A stretch of DNA of 64,000 nt from Asticcacaulis sp. ZE23SCel15 (lineage in GTDB: Bacteria; Pseudomonadota; Alphaproteobacteria; Caulobacterales; Caulobacteraceae): positions 1,597,001 to 1,661,000 of the forward strand of contig NZ_CP130044.1 in assembly GCF_030505395.1 (NCBI RefSeq), written 5' to 3'. This document shows positions 1 through 8,944 of this stretch, piece by piece (position 1 is the first letter of the stretch; every line of letters begins with the position of its first letter). The notes beneath the pieces are model-generated. The model was not told where the DNA came from. It saw nothing but the letters and a program-made list of their open reading frames with translations, and made no database searches. Made by a program: the position numbers and the translations under genes.

Positions 1-635
1 GCCAAATCGCGCACCTGCGGCTTTGGGATGCGCGCCAGCGGAAAGCGCAGGTAGTCAAGCTGTTCTTGAGTGGTGGCAAACAGGAAATAGCTCTGGTCGC
101 GGGCCTTATCGGCGGCGCGACGCATCTGTACCTGATTGCCGCGCAACTCACGCTCGACATAGTGGCCGGTGGCCATGGCTTCGGCCCCCAGATCGCGGGC
201 GACATCAAGCAAATCACGGAATTTGACCGTCTGATTGCAGCGGATGCACGGCACAGGGGTTTCCCCGCGCAGGTAAGAGTCCGCAAATTCCTCGATCACG
301 CTGTCTTTGAAGCGGCTTTCGTAATCCAGCACATAGTGCGGGATGCCAATTTTCTCAGCCGCCACGCGGGCGTCGTGAATATCCTGACCGGCACAGCAGG
401 CACCGCTTTTCTTGAGCGCCGCGCCATGGTCATAGAGTTGCAGGGTAACCCCAATGACCTCATAGCCCGCCTGATGCAGCAGGGCGGCGACCACGGTCGA
501 ATCGACCCCGCCCGACATGGCCGCGACAATGCGGCTGCCCACGGGCAAGCCCACGCTGTCGCGCACGGCAGCGATGGCAGCGGCCATATCGGCATCTTCG
601 ATTACGGGTACAGGACACGGTGTCATCGGCTCCAT
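1..635 (-). CDS. mnmA: tRNA-specific 2-thiouridylase MnmA (partial, 5' part)
   Basis: MnmA thiolates U34 of tRNAs for Lys, Glu and Gln in the cytoplasm, using ATP and a persulfide relay. The minus strand reads an ATP-pyrophosphatase P-loop (AMSGGVDST, about residue 40), then a first cysteine segment (SGACCAGQD) and the second cysteine motif ([11 protein letters not shown]), followed by ATGHY and the RDQSYFLF segment. All are family hallmarks. About 211 codons are present; the rest lies beyond the left edge. The ATG at 635 or the in-frame ATG at 626 could be the start; the strong homology begins later, so the choice is open. It diverges from the polyamine genes to its right. Confidence 0.93.
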   Translation of the reverse strand, partial: MEPMTPCPVPVIEDADMAAAIAAVRDSVGLPVGSRIVAAMSGGVDSTVVAALLHQAGYEVIGVTLQLYDHGAALKKSGACCAGQDIHDARVAAEKIGIPHYVLDYESRFKDSVIEEFADSYLRGETPVPCIRCNQTVKFRDLLDVARDLGAEAMATGHYVERELRGNQVQMRRAADKARDQSYFLFATTQEQLDYLRFPLARIPKPQVRDL

Positions 636-700
636 ATAATTCAAGTGATACTAAAATTACAGGGGGTGGTTGCTTTAAGCTGCAAACTTATGACTGCCGC

Positions 701-729
701 TTGACAGGCGGGGTCGCAGGTGGCCTAAT
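701..729 (+). promoter_or_regulatory. Candidate promoter of the puuC-gabD unit
   Basis: A TTGACA -35 hexamer (701-706) is followed, after a 17-bp spacer, by CCTAAT (724-729), a four-of-six match to the -10 consensus. A start site near 736 would fall inside the palindrome at 729-740, the classic layout for repression. Inferred from sequence only. Confidence 0.4.
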
Positions 730-740
730 TGTGATCACAA
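729..740. promoter_or_regulatory. Palindromic operator, copy 1 (TTGTGATCACAA)
   Basis: Perfect 12-bp palindrome directly before the puuC-like gene and overlapping the predicted transcription start. The same TGTGATCACA core recurs before puuA and the transporter and, with one changed base, before spuC. This points to one regulator for the polyamine genes. That regulator is not encoded in the window. Confidence 0.7.
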
Positions 741-753
741 ATTCAAGCTCTTA

Positions 754-2310
754 ATGCGTGGTGCGATCTCCATGAGCCTGACGTCCCCCCTGATCCCGAT
801 AACCGCTGTGGCTGACAATAAAGCCAGCGTTATCGCCGCCCTGAAAACCGTGTTTAAGCCCGATAAAGGTTTTGTCGATGGGCAATGGAGGGCGGCAGCG
901 TCTGGCGCGACCTTCGATAATATTGCCCCGCGCGACGGGACGCTGACCAATCAGATATCAGCCTTTGATGGCTCCGATGTCGATGGGGCGGTGAGGTCGG
1001 CTCGGGCTGCGTTCGAGGATGGCCGCTGGAACGGCATAGCCCCGAAAGCGAAAAAGAAAATCCTGCATAGACTGGCCGATCTGATGGCCGAACATGCCGA
1101 AAATCTGGCGCTGTTGGAGACGCTCGATACCGGCAAGCCGATCCGCGATGCGCGCGCGGTCGATATCCCGCTGGCCATCAATTCCGTGCGCTATTACGCC
1201 GAAGCGCTTGATAAAATTTATGGCGAAGTGGCCCCATCGCCGGATACGCGCCTGTCCTATGCCGTCCATGAACCTTTGGGGGTGATAGGGGCTATCGTGC
1301 CGTGGAACTTCCCTCTGCATATGGCCATGTGGAAGGTCGCCCCGGCGCTGGCCATGGGCAATTCGATCGTGCTGAAGCCAGCGGAAAATTCATCCATGAC
1401 CGCGCTCTATACGGCGGCCTTGGCGATTGAGGCGGGCGTGCCCGCAGGTGTGTTCAATGTCATTCCGGGGCTTGGCCACATTGCGGGCGAGGCTCTGGCG
1501 CGCCACATGGAGGTCGATATGATCGCCTTCACCGGCTCTGGCCCGGTCGGTAGGCGGCTGATGGTGGCGTCGGCGGAATCCAACCTCAAGCGCGTATCAC
1601 TCGAACTGGGCGGTAAGTCGCCGCAGATCGTGTTTGCCGATTGCCCTGATCTGGAGGCCGCCGCGCAAAACGCCGCTTGGGGCGTATTCTACAATCAGGG
1701 GCAGGTCTGTACCGCCGCCTCACGTCTGCTGGTCGAAGAGTCCATCCGCGATGAATTTGTGGCAAAGGTCATGGCGGTGGCCAAATCGATCCGTGTTGGT
1801 GACCCCTACGATCCGGACACCCAGTTCGGGGCCATGGTTTCTGAGCGCCAGATGAACACCGCGCTTGATTACATCGCCAAGGGTCAGGCCGGTGGCGGGC
1901 AGGTGCTGATGGGTGGTGGGCGTGTTCAGTCCGGCTTTGATAGTTCTGGGGGAGGTTTCTATGTCGAGCCGACCCTGATCGACAATATCACCCCCGACAA
2001 TATTTTGGCGCGCGAAGAAGTGTTTGGGCCGGTCCTGTCAGTGCTGACATTTAAGGACGAAGCGGAGGCTTTCCGCATCGCCAATGACACCATCTATGGG
2101 CTGGCATCCGGCGTTTGGACCGCCGATATAGGCCGGGCGATGCGCTCGGCGAAGGTGCTTAAGGCCGGTCTGGTGTGGATCAATGGCTGGGATGCCTGCG
2201 ATATCACCCTGCCGTTCGGGGGCTTTAAGCAGTCGGGCTTTGGCCGCGATCGCAGCCTTCATGCGCTTTATAAATATGCCGACTTCAAGTCCGTCTCGAT
2301 CAGTTTTTAG
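754..2310 (+). CDS. puuC: Aldehyde dehydrogenase, PuuC-like (gamma-glutamyl-gamma-aminobutyraldehyde dehydrogenase)
   Basis: NAD(P)-dependent aldehyde dehydrogenase of 518 residues, the usual family length. Visible motifs are the PWNFPLH segment, the nucleotide-binding FTGSGPVGR, the catalytic glutamate region LELGGKSPQ and the catalytic cysteine in NQGQVCTAASR. The C-terminal LPFGGFKQSGFGRD segment is also typical. In this neighbourhood, with puuA and puuD, the likely substrate is gamma-glutamyl-gamma-aminobutyraldehyde or 4-aminobutyraldehyde. No good Shine-Dalgarno site marks the start; the ATG at 772 (MSLTSP) is a good alternative. The gene is first in a unit with gabD, 10 bp downstream, and lies under operator copy 1. 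Confidence 0.85.
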   Translation: MRGAISMSLTSPLIPITAVADNKASVIAALKTVFKPDKGFVDGQWRAAASGATFDNIAPRDGTLTNQISAFDGSDVDGAVRSARAAFEDGRWNGIAPKAKKKILHRLADLMAEHAENLALLETLDTGKPIRDARAVDIPLAINSVRYYAEALDKIYGEVAPSPDTRLSYAVHEPLGVIGAIVPWNFPLHMAMWKVAPALAMGNSIVLKPAENSSMTALYTAALAIEAGVPAGVFNVIPGLGHIAGEALARHMEVDMIAFTGSGPVGRRLMVASAESNLKRVSLELGGKSPQIVFADCPDLEAAAQNAAWGVFYNQGQVCTAASRLLVEESIRDEFVAKVMAVAKSIRVGDPYDPDTQFGAMVSERQMNTALDYIAKGQAGGGQVLMGGGRVQSGFDSSGGGFYVEPTLIDNITPDNILAREEVFGPVLSVLTFKDEAEAFRIANDTIYGLASGVWTADIGRAMRSAKVLKAGLVWINGWDACDITLPFGGFKQSGFGRDRSLHALYKYADFKSVSISF

Positions 2311-2320
2311 GGAGAGTTCG

Positions 2321-3766
2321 ATGTCCCTCACCGCCGCCCATAAGGCCCTGCTGGGCAAGCGTATCCTGACAAATGCCAATCATGATAGTTTTCCGGTCAC
2401 TAATCCGGCGAACGGCGAAGTCTTGTGTTATGTTCATAATGCGGGTTCAAAAGACACGCTAAAAGCCATTGATGCCGCCCATGCCGCCTTTAACGACTGG
2501 GGCCAGCAGCCGCAAAAGCTGCGTTCGGATATTCTCAAAAAATGGTTTGCCCTGATCCTAGAGCATACCGAAGATCTGGCGCAGATCGTCACGCTGGAGC
2601 AGGGGCGAGCCATTAAGGAAACCCGCGGCGAAGTGGCTTATGGGGCCGGCTTTGTCGAGTGGTTCGCCGAAGAGGGCCGCAGGGCTTATGGCCGCACCAT
2701 CCCCGCCAATGTGCCGGGTAAGCAATTGGTGACCATCCAGCAGCCGGTTGGGGTGGTTGCCGCTATTACCCCGTGGAACTTTCCGATTTCGATGATCACC
2801 CGTAAAGTCGCACCGGCTTTAGCGGCCGGCTGTACGGTGGTGCTGAAACCGTCCGAAGAGACGCCGTTGTCGGCGCTGGCTCTGGCGGAACTGGCCAAGC
2901 AGGCGGGTTTGCCGGACGGCGTTCTGCACATCATCTGCACCACCAAGGCGGCCGAGGTCGGAGAAATCCTGACCTCCGACCCGCTGGTCAAGAAGTTCTC
3001 CTTCACCGGATCGACGCCGGTCGGCAAAAAGCTTTATGCTCAGTGCGCTTCGACCATCAAAAAGATTTCGCTCGAACTGGGTGGCAATGCGCCGGTGCTG
3101 GTATTCGATGATGCCGATATCGAGGTAGCGGTGGCGGGTGCTATGGCCTCGAAATACCGCAATGCCGGTCAAACCTGCGTGTGCGCCAACCGGATATTAG
3201 TGCAGGCCGGAATTTATGACGCCTTTGCCGCTAAACTCGCTGAGGCCGTGCGGGCGTTGAAACTGGCCGACGGCATGGATGAATCGACGCAAATCGGGCC
3301 GCTGATCAACCAAAAAGCCGTCGATAAGGTCGATGCGCTGGTTAAGGACGCCACTGCTAAGGGGGCTAAACTGACCGTCGGTGGGGGTGTCGATGCCGAT
3401 CAGGGGCCGCTGTTTTATAAGCCCACTGTGCTGACGGGGGTGACCCAGGACATGCGCATCTTTGACGAAGAAATCTTCGGGCCGGTTGCATCGCTGATCA
3501 AATTCAAGGATGAGGCCGAAGGGATCAAACTGGCCAATGACACGCCGTTTGGTCTGGCGGCCTATGCCTTCACTAAGGACGTGTCGCGGGCCTGGCGGGT
3601 GGGTAAGGCGCTTGATTACGGCATGGTCGGCTTAAACGACGGCGTGATGTCAACGGAGGTCGCACCCTTTGGCGGCGTCAAGGAATCCGGCATTGGCCGA
3701 GAGGGCGCGATAGAGGGCCTTGAAGAATATATGGAAACCAAGTTCCTGAGCTTTGGGGCGCTGTGA
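2321..3766 (+). CDS. gabD: Succinate-semialdehyde dehydrogenase GabD-like
   Basis: Oxidises succinate semialdehyde to succinate, the last step from GABA into the TCA cycle. The 481-residue protein shows PWNFPISMITRK, FTGSTPVGKK, LELGGNAPV and the active-site GQTCVCANR, whose paired cysteines are typical of GabD. The ATG at 2321 is preferred over the longer open frame that begins at 2183 inside puuC, because GGAGAG (2311-2316) sits at the right distance and the N-terminus then matches the family. It overlaps the next gene by four bases (GTGA at 3763-3766), so the two are probably translationally coupled. Confidence 0.9.
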   Translation: MSLTAAHKALLGKRILTNANHDSFPVTNPANGEVLCYVHNAGSKDTLKAIDAAHAAFNDWGQQPQKLRSDILKKWFALILEHTEDLAQIVTLEQGRAIKETRGEVAYGAGFVEWFAEEGRRAYGRTIPANVPGKQLVTIQQPVGVVAAITPWNFPISMITRKVAPALAAGCTVVLKPSEETPLSALALAELAKQAGLPDGVLHIICTTKAAEVGEILTSDPLVKKFSFTGSTPVGKKLYAQCASTIKKISLELGGNAPVLVFDDADIEVAVAGAMASKYRNAGQTCVCANRILVQAGIYDAFAAKLAEAVRALKLADGMDESTQIGPLINQKAVDKVDALVKDATAKGAKLTVGGGVDADQGPLFYKPTVLTGVTQDMRIFDEEIFGPVASLIKFKDEAEGIKLANDTPFGLAAYAFTKDVSRAWRVGKALDYGMVGLNDGVMSTEVAPFGGVKESGIGREGAIEGLEEYMETKFLSFGAL

Positions 3767-5139
3767 TGATGCCGTTGCCCGCCGGGGCACACGCGCTGAA
3801 CACGCCGATGATGGATTTCATCCTGTTGGAAACGGCCCGCTTTCTGGACGTTCGCCCCAAGACGAAGGCTTTGGCCGAAAGATCCGGCATGGTCTGGCGG
3901 GGCGGGGCACCGATGCACTGGATGACGGACTGGGCCTCCCCCATCCCTATATATGCCGCCCGCGCCGAAGGCGCAAAATTGTGGGATGTTGATGGCTTTG
4001 AATATGATGATTTCTGCCTGGGCGACACCCCGTCAATGTTTGGCCATGCCCGTACGGAAATCGCCCGTGCCATAGCTGAACAAGCCCAAAATGGCATGGG
4101 CTTTATGCTACCGAGTGAGACAGCGGTTGAGGTCGGTGAATTGCTGACTGAGCGATTTGGCCTGACGAAATGGCAGGTGGCCACCACGGCGTCTGATGCC
4201 AATCGTGCCGTCATCCGATGGGCGCGCGCGATCACCCACCGACCGAAAATACTGATCTTTGACGGCTGTTATCATGGCGTGGTCGATGACGCCTTTGTGG
4301 TACTTGAGGACGGCACACCGGTCATGAAAAAAGGCCTGATCGGCCAGGTGGCGGATTTCACGCACACAACGACCGTCATACCTTTCAATGACCTTGATGC
4401 CCTCGAAGACGCCCTGAAATATTGTGATATCGCCTGCGTGCTGTGTGAGCCGGTTATGACCAACTGCGGCATGATCGCGCCTGATGATGGGTTCCATGAG
4501 GCCCTGCGCCGCCTGACGCGAAAATACGGCACCCTCCTGGCGATTGATGAGACCCATACACTTTCTTCGGGATACGGCGGCTATACCCGCACTCACGGCC
4601 TTGAGCCGGATATGTTTGTGGTCGGCAAGGCGATTGCCGGTGGCGTGCCGGCTGCCGTCTGGGGCGTGACGGATGAGGTCTCCGCCCGCATGGATCAGGC
4701 GCTGAGTATAATCGGCGCAGGCTCCAGCGGCATCGGCACCACCCTTTCCGGCAATGCTCTGGCCATGTCCGCCATGAAGGTCATGCTGACCGAAGTGATG
4801 ACGGAGGCAGCCTTTGCGCACATGACCAAAGGGGCTGAAAACCTTGTGTCGCAATTGCAGGCGGTTATCGCTGAACAGGGCCTTAACTGGAGCGTCATTC
4901 ATGTCGGCGCACGGGTGGAACTAGTGTTCGGCGGTAATTCCCCGCAAAATGCCGCGCAGATGCGTGACGCCATGAACCCTCTGGAACTTAAGGCCTTTCA
5001 TCTTTACCTGATTAACCAAGGCCTGTTGATTGCGCCCTTTCACAATATGATGCTGATATCCCCGTTGACATCGTCTGAGGCTGTCGCCCGTCTGGTCGCG
5101 GCGATATCCGAATTTGGCCGCATCATCCGGCCAAATTAA
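3763..5139 (+). CDS. Class III PLP-dependent aminotransferase (glutamate-1-semialdehyde-aminotransferase-like)
   Basis: A 458-residue fold-type I PLP enzyme. Cofactor motifs include the aspartate in LAIDETHT and the Schiff-base lysine in VVGKAIAGGVP. Sequence style is that of the glutamate-1-semialdehyde aminomutase-like branch rather than GabT. Tight coupling to gabD suggests that it makes succinate semialdehyde from GABA, or acts on another amine in the pathway; this is inference from position. Three start codons stand in a row (GTG 3763, ATG 3766, ATG 3769). The last codons form a perfect 10-bp inverted repeat (5111-5120 with 5128-5137). Confidence 0.8.
   Translation: MMMPLPAGAHALNTPMMDFILLETARFLDVRPKTKALAERSGMVWRGGAPMHWMTDWASPIPIYAARAEGAKLWDVDGFEYDDFCLGDTPSMFGHARTEIARAIAEQAQNGMGFMLPSETAVEVGELLTERFGLTKWQVATTASDANRAVIRWARAITHRPKILIFDGCYHGVVDDAFVVLEDGTPVMKKGLIGQVADFTHTTTVIPFNDLDALEDALKYCDIACVLCEPVMTNCGMIAPDDGFHEALRRLTRKYGTLLAIDETHTLSSGYGGYTRTHGLEPDMFVVGKAIAGGVPAAVWGVTDEVSARMDQALSIIGAGSSGIGTTLSGNALAMSAMKVMLTEVMTEAAFAHMTKGAENLVSQLQAVIAEQGLNWSVIHVGARVELVFGGNSPQNAAQMRDAMNPLELKAFHLYLINQGLLIAPFHNMMLISPLTSSEAVARLVAAISEFGRIIRPN
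5111..5137 (+). terminator. Inverted repeat at the 3' end of the aminotransferase gene
   Basis: AATTTGGCCG (5111-5120) and CGGCCAAATT (5128-5137) form a perfect 10-bp stem with a 7-base loop, overlapping the stop codon. On the plus strand it is followed by A residues rather than T, so it is not a textbook intrinsic terminator. It may protect the mRNA end. Confidence 0.4.
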
Positions 5140-5141
5140 AA

Positions 5142-5155
5142 AATGTGATCACATT
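5142..5155. promoter_or_regulatory. Palindromic operator, copy 2 (AATGTGATCACATT)
   Basis: Perfect 14-bp palindrome, three bases after the aminotransferase stop codon and 92 bp before the puuA start. It shares the TGTGATCACA core with copies 1 and 3. Its place shows that puuA starts its own transcription unit. Confidence 0.7.
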
Positions 5156-5211
5156 GCGAATAACGCGTGACGGCGGTGCGGGTTCGATCTTAAGGTGTAG
5201 CTTGCAACCGC

Positions 5212-5251
5212 GCCAGCCTTTGGGCTGGCCGAACACATGAGCATAGCATGA
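5212..5251 (+). promoter_or_regulatory. puuA leader: hairpin and possible four-codon leader ORF
   Basis: GCCAGCC (5212-5218) pairs with GGCTGGC (5223-5229). Just after it, ATG at 5237 opens a four-codon frame (Met-Ser-Ile-Ala-stop) whose TGA overlaps the puuA ATG as ATGA (5248-5251). No clear Shine-Dalgarno site is seen for puuA, so coupling through this minigene is possible. The evidence is only the arrangement. Confidence 0.3.
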
Positions 5252-6651
5252 CCGAACCCTATTTGCCGCCGCATCCGATGGTCGCCACGCCTGATGAAGC
5301 CAAGGCCTTCCTTGAGGCCCATCCGCATATCAACTATTTCGAGATCCTGTTTACCTCGATGACCGGTGTGCCGCGCGGCAAGCGTCTGCGCCGCCATGAA
5401 TTGCTGCCGATCTTTGAATATGGCCGATTTCTGCCGGGCTCGATCCTCGTCGTCGATACGCTGGGGGCCGACTGCGAAGAGACTGGCCTTGTCTGGGAAG
5501 ACGGCGATGCCGACCGGATTGCGCGCCCTGTGCCGGGGACGCTGACGGAGGCGCCGTGGCTGGGCGATGATGTCGGTCAGGTCATGCTGTCGCTTTATGA
5601 GCTTGATGGCACACCCAATGACCTTGATCCGCGCCATGTGCTGCAACGGGTACTTGAGCGCTATGCCGCCGACGGCCTGACGCCGGTGGTGGCGTGCGAA
5701 CTGGAATATTATCTGGTGGACATCGAGCGCGGCCATGACGGTCAACTTATGCCGGCCAAGGGCTTTAATACGGGTGAGACCCCGCGCGGCATTCAGGTTT
5801 ACGGCCTGCCCGAAGTTGAGGCCCACGGCGAGTTTTTCCGCACCCTGTGGGAAACCGCCGATGTCATGAATATCCCTTTAGAGGGGGCAATTTCAGAATT
5901 TGCACCGGGGCAGGTTGAACTGACCCTAAAGCATAAGCCCGATGCTCTGCGCGCCTGCGACGATGCGGTACTATATAAGCGCATGGCCAAGGGCGTGGCC
6001 CTGTCACTTGGCATCGAGGCGACCTTTATGGCCAAGCCGTGGGCCGATCGCGCCGGGTCGGGCTTTCATGTCCATATCTCAGTGGCCGATAAAGACGGCA
6101 AAAATCTGTGCGCGTCCGATGATCCGCAGGGGTCTGATTTGCTCAAGACCATGATCGGCGGCATGAAAGATCATCTAGCCGACTGCATGGGCATTCTGGC
6201 CCCCGGTGCCAACAGCTTCAAGCGCTTTAAGGCTAATTCATACGCGCCGGTCGGCCTGACCTGGGGGGTGAATAACCGCACCGTATCTTTGCGTGTGACG
6301 GCAGGGCCATCGCACACCCGCCATGTTGAGCATCGAGTCGCCGGGGCCGATGCCAATCCGTATCTGGTTATGGCGGCTATTTTGGCCTGCGCTCACCACG
6401 GCCTGACTCATAAAACCGATCCCGGCCCTGCGGTGGTCGGCAATGGTTATGAGGTGGCGGCTAAGACGGGGGCGAACCTGCCGACCAACTGGTACGCGGC
6501 GGTTGATTATCTCGACAAATCCACAACCTTGCGCGACTATCTGGGTGACCGTTTCGTCGATATGTATGTCAAGGTCAAGCGCACCGAGCAGGCGCGTTTT
6601 TACGAAGAGGTCACGTCGCTCGATTACGACTGGTATTTGCGAAACGCTTAA
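5248..6651 (+). CDS. puuA: Glutamine synthetase-family ligase, PuuA-like (gamma-glutamylputrescine synthetase)
   Basis: Glutamine-synthetase fold protein of 467 residues. The N-terminal beta-grasp part carries FTSMTGVPRGKRL and the catalytic barrel carries the metal-binding ACELEYYLV, ISEFAPGQVELT and GSGFHVHIS, then the NNRTVSLRV segment. True GlnA has a different N-terminus and an adenylylation loop that is not visible here. With puuC, puuD and a polyamine transporter nearby, gamma-glutamylation of putrescine with ATP and glutamate is the most likely reaction. The gene stands between operator copies 2 and 3, so it may be a single-gene unit. Confidence 0.87.
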   Translation: MTEPYLPPHPMVATPDEAKAFLEAHPHINYFEILFTSMTGVPRGKRLRRHELLPIFEYGRFLPGSILVVDTLGADCEETGLVWEDGDADRIARPVPGTLTEAPWLGDDVGQVMLSLYELDGTPNDLDPRHVLQRVLERYAADGLTPVVACELEYYLVDIERGHDGQLMPAKGFNTGETPRGIQVYGLPEVEAHGEFFRTLWETADVMNIPLEGAISEFAPGQVELTLKHKPDALRACDDAVLYKRMAKGVALSLGIEATFMAKPWADRAGSGFHVHISVADKDGKNLCASDDPQGSDLLKTMIGGMKDHLADCMGILAPGANSFKRFKANSYAPVGLTWGVNNRTVSLRVTAGPSHTRHVEHRVAGADANPYLVMAAILACAHHGLTHKTDPGPAVVGNGYEVAAKTGANLPTNWYAAVDYLDKSTTLRDYLGDRFVDMYVKVKRTEQARFYEEVTSLDYDWYLRNA

Positions 6652-6670
6652 GATTGTGCGCTGCGGGCGC

Positions 6671-6680
6671 TGTGATCACA
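6671..6680. promoter_or_regulatory. Palindromic operator, copy 3 (TGTGATCACA)
   Basis: Perfect 10-bp palindrome 19 bp after the puuA stop. A TTGACA hexamer (6689-6694), a possible -35 element, follows it, but no good -10 is apparent. The site would control the transporter unit that starts at 6784. Confidence 0.65.
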
Positions 6681-6783
6681 CTTAGGAGTTGACAGAGTGT
6701 TAATCCCGTATTCTGTTACGATTATTACGGTTTCATGAAGGGGGTTTCATGATGAGGCCCGCGAATATCAAGGAGATCAGGAT

Positions 6784-7878
6784 ATGAGTTCATCTCGCCA
6801 TCTGGCTAATCGTCGTTCCTTACTCGCGGGGCTGGGGGCTGCGGCCGTCGGCATCAGCTTCTCGGCCTGTTCCAAGCCCGCCGAAAAGGCCATGACCGAC
6901 GGTGCCGAAGAACCCAAGCTGAACTTCTACAACTGGGACACCTATATCGGTGAGACAACTCTGGCGGACTTTAAGACCGCTACGGGCATCGACGTCAACA
7001 TGCAGTTGTTCGCCACCAATGACGAACTGTTCGCCAAGCTTAAGGCGGGCAATTCCGGTTTCGATGTGATCGTGCCGTCGAACGAATTTGTCACCCGCAT
7101 GGGGCAGGCCGGTCTACTGAAAGCGCTGGATCACGCTAAGATTCCTAACATGAAGAACATTGACCCGCAGTATCTGAACCCCAGCTTCGATCCGGGCAAT
7201 AAGTTCTCGGTGCCCTATACCTGGCTGGTGCTGGGGCTGGGTTACCGTAAATCCAAGTTCAAAACGGTGCCGGATAGCTGGAAATATGTCTTCGATAGCG
7301 CTGAATATAAGGGCAAGATCGCCCTGCTATCGGAATCCGCAGACTTGATCCGTCTGGCGGCGAAATATAAGGGCGTCAGCCTCAACAATATTTCGCCTGA
7401 AATGCTGACCCAGATCGAAGCTATGCTGGTCAAGCAAAAGCCCAATATCCGCGCTTTCCACGAAGATAACGGTCAGGACATGCTGCAAGGCGGCGACGTC
7501 GACATCGTGATCGAATATAACGGCGATATCGCGCAGGTTATGGCCGAAGACGACGACATCGGCTTTGTGGTGCCCAAAGAAGGCAGCCTGCTCAATTCCG
7601 ACACCCTGTGCATCCCGGTCGATGCGCCGCGTCCGAATAACGCCCATGCCTTTATCAACTATATCCTTGATGCACAGGTAGGGGCCGAAATCTATAAGAC
7701 CATCCTCTATCCGTCGCCGAACGCGGCCGCCAAGGCGCTGATGCCGGACGATTATAAGAACAACCCGGTTATCTTCCCGCCGGCGGATATTCTGGCTAAG
7801 TGCGAATACGGCAACTTTGAAGGGGCCGAAAAAGCGTCGCAGTACGAAGAAATGATTACCCGCGTTCGCGCGTCCTAA
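6784..7878 (+). CDS. potF: Polyamine ABC transporter, substrate-binding protein (PotF/PotD-like)
   Basis: Periplasmic polyamine-binding protein of 364 residues, the usual length. The N-terminus has a twin-arginine segment (NRRSLLAGLGAA) leading to FSAC, which reads like a lipobox, so export by Tat and lipid anchoring are both possible. The mature start LNFYNWDTYIG is the typical beginning of PotD/PotF proteins, and GFDVIVPSNEF and VDIVIEYNGDIAQV are ligand-pocket segments of the family. It is the first gene of the transporter unit. It is separated from the permease genes by a large symmetric hairpin, which may keep its mRNA level higher than theirs. Confidence 0.92.
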   Translation: MSSSRHLANRRSLLAGLGAAAVGISFSACSKPAEKAMTDGAEEPKLNFYNWDTYIGETTLADFKTATGIDVNMQLFATNDELFAKLKAGNSGFDVIVPSNEFVTRMGQAGLLKALDHAKIPNMKNIDPQYLNPSFDPGNKFSVPYTWLVLGLGYRKSKFKTVPDSWKYVFDSAEYKGKIALLSESADLIRLAAKYKGVSLNNISPEMLTQIEAMLVKQKPNIRAFHEDNGQDMLQGGDVDIVIEYNGDIAQVMAEDDDIGFVVPKEGSLLNSDTLCIPVDAPRPNNAHAFINYILDAQVGAEIYKTILYPSPNAAAKALMPDDYKNNPVIFPPADILAKCEYGNFEGAEKASQYEEMITRVRAS

Positions 7879-7882
7879 GCCT

Positions 7883-8001
7883 AACCCTACCTGTGAGGGG
7901 CTGCAAAGGCTCATCTTGGTGCGCTCCGATGCTCATGTACTTTAAGTACACTCCGCTTCGGTGCTCCCAAGCTAAACCTTTTCGCCGCCTCACAGCGGGT
8001 T
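7883..8001. repeat. 119-bp imperfect inverted repeat between binding protein and permease genes
   Basis: Nearly the whole gap is one long imperfect palindrome centred on GTACTTTAAGTAC (7937-7949). Arm pairs include AACCC/GGGTT at the ends, CTGTGAGG/CCTCACAG and CTTGG/CCAAG. The RNA would fold into a long hairpin. Such elements often stabilise the upstream mRNA end. Confidence 0.75.
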
Positions 8002-8035
8002 ATGCGTTTCGGGATTTTTGAGTAGGGGCAAGGCG

Positions 8036-8944
8036 ATGGAACAAAGCTGGCGGCAGGCGAAGTCAATTTTCGGGCTGCTGCTGAGTGCGCCCCTGTTCTG
8101 GCTGGCCTTTTTCTTTATTGTGCCCATGGGCATTGTCTGGCTCTACTCGTTCGGGGAAAACCGCGGGCTGGTCGATATAGCCTTTACCGGCACCTGGAAA
8201 AACTACGCCCGCGCGCTGGAACCGCTGTATCTCGGCATCTTCGTGAAATCGCTTTATGTGGCCGCACTCACCACCTTTCTGTGTCTGGTCGTGGGCTTTC
8301 CCGTGGCGCTGGCCATTACCTTTGCCGCCGATAAGTGGAAGCCGTGGCTGCTGCTGCTGATTATGCTGCCGTTCTGGACCAACCTTCTGATCCGCACCTA
8401 TGCGCTGATTGCGGTGTTGCGTACCGAAGGCTATGTCAATCAAACCTATGAGTTTTTATGGACGAACGCGGGTGGATTAATGACGCTGGTGGGCCTAGCC
8501 CCGCTGGGTGAGTTTCAGCCGCTCGATCTGCTGCACAATAATTTCGCGGTGATTTTCGGCCTGGTTTACGTCCACCTGCCGTTCATGATCCTGCCGCTCT
8601 ATTCGACGCTCGACCGTATGGACCGCTCGCTTTTGGAGGCGTCACTCGATCTGGGAGCTGGCCATTTTCGGACCCTGTGGTCGATCGTGGTGCCGATGTC
8701 GGCGGCGGGGATCGCGTCGGGTATTTTGATCACCTTCATTCCCGCACTGGGCGCGTACCTTACGCCGGATCTGCTCGGCGGGCCGGAATCGCAGATGATC
8801 GCCAATGTCATTGAGCGGCAATTCAAACGCGCCAATGACTGGCCGTTCGGGGCGGCTCTGTCGTTCCTGCTGGTCTATCTGACCTTCATCGGCATTGCCA
8901 TTCAGGGCATGCTCGACAAACAAAACCGGGGGAGGGCGGCCTGA
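8036..8944 (+). CDS. potH: Polyamine ABC transporter permease (PotH/PotB-like)
   Basis: Integral membrane subunit of about 302 residues with six predicted helices, beginning LLSAPLFWLAFFFIVPMG. The cytoplasmic coupling helix contains the EAA-type motif LLEASLDLGAGHFRTLWSIV. The PFWTNLLIRTYAL segment is typical of PotB/PotH. The ATG at 8036 is chosen because AGGGG (about 8024-8028) precedes it; a TTG at 8018 is possible but lacks a ribosome site. It overlaps the next permease gene (ATG within TGATG at 8942-8946). It would pair with the second permease to form the membrane channel. Confidence 0.9.
   Translation: MEQSWRQAKSIFGLLLSAPLFWLAFFFIVPMGIVWLYSFGENRGLVDIAFTGTWKNYARALEPLYLGIFVKSLYVAALTTFLCLVVGFPVALAITFAADKWKPWLLLLIMLPFWTNLLIRTYALIAVLRTEGYVNQTYEFLWTNAGGLMTLVGLAPLGEFQPLDLLHNNFAVIFGLVYVHLPFMILPLYSTLDRMDRSLLEASLDLGAGHFRTLWSIVVPMSAAGIASGILITFIPALGAYLTPDLLGGPESQMIANVIERQFKRANDWPFGAALSFLLVYLTFIGIAIQGMLDKQNRGRAA

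Noticed and set aside
66-704. Long plus-strand open frame opposite mnmA
   Set aside because: The minus strand reads a clear MnmA with P-loop and cysteine motifs; the plus frame is its shadow.
2183-2320. Longer N-terminus for gabD
   Set aside because: It lies inside puuC, has no ribosome site and adds no family sequence.
7883-8001. Caulobacter intergenic repeat with a CcrM (GANTC) site
   Set aside because: The inverted layout is similar, but no GANTC site is present in this element.
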